From positions 1-5,357 of the forward strand of contig CAAHEK010000303.1 in the NCBI GenBank assembly GCA_900772425.1: a stretch of 5,357 nucleotides of DNA, given 5' to 3'. This document shows, one piece after another, positions 4,332-5,357 of the stretch (within the stretch, counting starts at the first letter, position 1; the number at the start of each line of letters is the position of its first letter). The notes beneath the pieces are model-generated. The model was given only the letters and a program-made list of their open reading frames with translations, did not search any database and was not told where the DNA came from. Both the position numbers and the translations under genes were made by a program. This stretch comes from an uncultured Lachnospira sp. Lineage in GTDB: Bacteria; Bacillota; Clostridia; Lachnospirales; Lachnospiraceae.

Positions 4332-5357
4332 ATGCACAAATATAAAAGAATGAGAATTGCAGCGTTTATAATGAGTATATTGTTGGTGGGAGCAGCATTT
4401 TCTGTATCGGCGTGCAAAACAAATGGAAAATCATCAGGTGAAGAGGTTTCTGATAACACCGGGGTGTCAGGAAATTCAGATGATAAGTTTGATGACAAGA
4501 ACAAAAATGAGAATTCAGACAAGAACTCAGACGAGAACTCAGACAAGAACTCAGACGGGAATGAAGGTTCTTCGGGTACGGATGGGTCAGGAAATATCAT
4601 TGATGGCAATGCCTCACAGGGGAATACACAGAATAATACAAATAAGCAGGGCAACGTCTATGAAAATATGCAAAATATAGCACTTGATTCGTCATGGGAA
4701 TACGCAGACTACTCAATGATTAATTCAGGAAGTGCTGTTATGTATAAGGCTGCATCTGACAGGAAAAATATCACGGTGGCCGTCAATGCAGGACATGGCA
4801 CATCGGGAGGTTCATCAGTAAGAACATTATGTCATCCGGACGGTTCACCTAAAACCACAGGCGGCAGTACGGCACAGGGGGCTTCAACCGCGACAGCTGT
4901 ATCGGGAGGAATGACATTTTACGATGGAACACCTGAAAGCAGCGTTACATTAAGAATGGCGCAGATACTAAGGGATGCTTTGCTGGCACAGGGCTATGAT
5001 GTGCTGATGTTAAGGGATGACACGGATGTACAGCTTGATAATGTCGCCAGAAGCGTGATTGCCAATAATACCTCTGACTGTCATATAGCATTACATTGGG
5101 ACGGAGACGGCTTAAGCTATGACAAAGGAGTGTTTTATATAGCAGTTCCAGATGGAATAAAAAATATGCAGCCAGTAGCGGCATACTGGCAGGAACATGA
5201 CAGATTGGGCGAGTCGCTTGTTAGCGGACTTTCAAATCAGGGTGTAAAGGTATGTGGAAGTGGAAAAATGAGCATAGATTTAACTCAGACTTCATACAGC
5301 ACAATTCCATCGGTGGATATAGAGCTTGGAAATGCAAGCTCCGATCACAGCGAGGAA
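4332..5357 (+). CDS. Lipoprotein N-acetylmuramoyl-L-alanine amidase, Amidase_3 family (3' end cut off)
   Basis: 342 codons are present and the frame is still open at the window end. A basic start and hydrophobic segment (residues 5-27) lead to a lipobox VSAC with C28 as the lipidated residue, so the enzyme should be anchored to the outer face of the membrane. Residues 29 to about 115 form a polar, probably disordered linker with NSD[K/E/G] tetrapeptide repeats at 61-76. The catalytic domain runs from about 147. It cleaves the amide bond between N-acetylmuramic acid and L-Ala of the stem peptide. Zinc ligands H155 (in VNAGHG), E202 (PESSVTL) and H255 (ALHWDGD) and the catalytic Glu E331 (DIELGN) are all visible. 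The gap of 47 residues between H155 and E202 is much longer than the roughly 15 typical of the family and is Gly/Ser/Thr-rich. Start ATG 4332 has AGAGGAG (4314-4320) 11 bases upstream. Likely role: peptidoglycan remodelling during growth, division or sporulation. Confidence 0.9.
   Translation, partial: MHKYKRMRIAAFIMSILLVGAAFSVSACKTNGKSSGEEVSDNTGVSGNSDDKFDDKNKNENSDKNSDENSDKNSDGNEGSSGTDGSGNIIDGNASQGNTQNNTNKQGNVYENMQNIALDSSWEYADYSMINSGSAVMYKAASDRKNITVAVNAGHGTSGGSSVRTLCHPDGSPKTTGGSTAQGASTATAVSGGMTFYDGTPESSVTLRMAQILRDALLAQGYDVLMLRDDTDVQLDNVARSVIANNTSDCHIALHWDGDGLSYDKGVFYIAVPDGIKNMQPVAAYWQEHDRLGESLVSGLSNQGVKVCGSGKMSIDLTQTSYSTIPSVDIELGNASSDHSEE
4512..4559 (+). repeat. Four tandem 12-bp repeats in the amidase linker
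   Basis: Four units of AA[T/C]-TCA-GAC-[AAG/GAG/GGG] encode NSDK, NSDE, NSDK and NSDG. They are nearly identical at the DNA level and in frame, so gain or loss of units by slippage would change the linker length without breaking the gene. Confidence 0.85.

Noticed and set aside
4247..4654. A 135-codon minus-strand frame covering the amidase start and linker, rich in Ser, Phe and Glu.
   Set aside because: Its repeats are the antisense of the NSD repeats, and the plus-strand lipoprotein start explains the region.
4423..4680. An 85-codon plus-strand frame inside the amidase gene with repeated Thr-Arg/Thr-Gln residues.
   Set aside because: It is an out-of-frame reading of the 12-bp repeats and linker of the amidase, whose own frame has a ribosome site, lipobox and catalytic residues.

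Overview
The window looks like chromosomal DNA from a low-GC, motile member of the Clostridia, most likely Lachnospiraceae. The evidence is the AT-rich composition, strong AGGAGG-type ribosome sites, an NAD(P)-type 3-hydroxyacyl-CoA dehydrogenase of the Firmicutes type, a lipoprotein cell-wall amidase, and sigma-28 (SigD/FliA, motility sigma factor) promoter sequences. The genus call is an inference from style; no marker gene is present. All genes supported here are on the plus strand.

Layout. Bases 1-474 are the 3' end of an AAA-type ATPase of the DUF4143 family, and 58 bases later comes a complete 3-hydroxyacyl-CoA dehydrogenase-like gene (533-1492). The 287-base gap that follows (1493-1779) is the most structured part of the window. 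It holds two sigma-28-like promoters (1600-1626 and 1703-1729), an 18-bp hairpin with a T-run between them (1640-1696), and a small hairpin next to the ribosome site (1740-1765). These lead into a 424-residue cytoplasm-type protein of unknown function (1780-3054). A sigma-A-type promoter (3131-3159) then precedes a 171-residue single-pass membrane protein (3261-3776). A large nested hairpin with a T-run (3866-3945) closes that unit. A second sigma-A-type promoter (3958-3985) starts what looks like a two-gene unit: a 60-residue acidic small protein (4045-4227) and a lipoprotein N-acetylmuramoyl-L-alanine amidase (4332 to the window end, cut off).

How the genes fit together. There are probably four or more transcription units rather than one pathway. 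The first two genes may be co-transcribed but have no obvious common function. The most interesting element is the 424-residue orphan protein: its promoter P2 matches the sigma-28 consensus at 11 of 12 positions with the exact 15-base spacer, which would place an uncharacterised protein in the flagellar/motility regulon. The amidase acts on peptidoglycan from the outer face of the membrane. No CRISPR array, tRNA, rRNA, insertion sequence or phage gene was seen.
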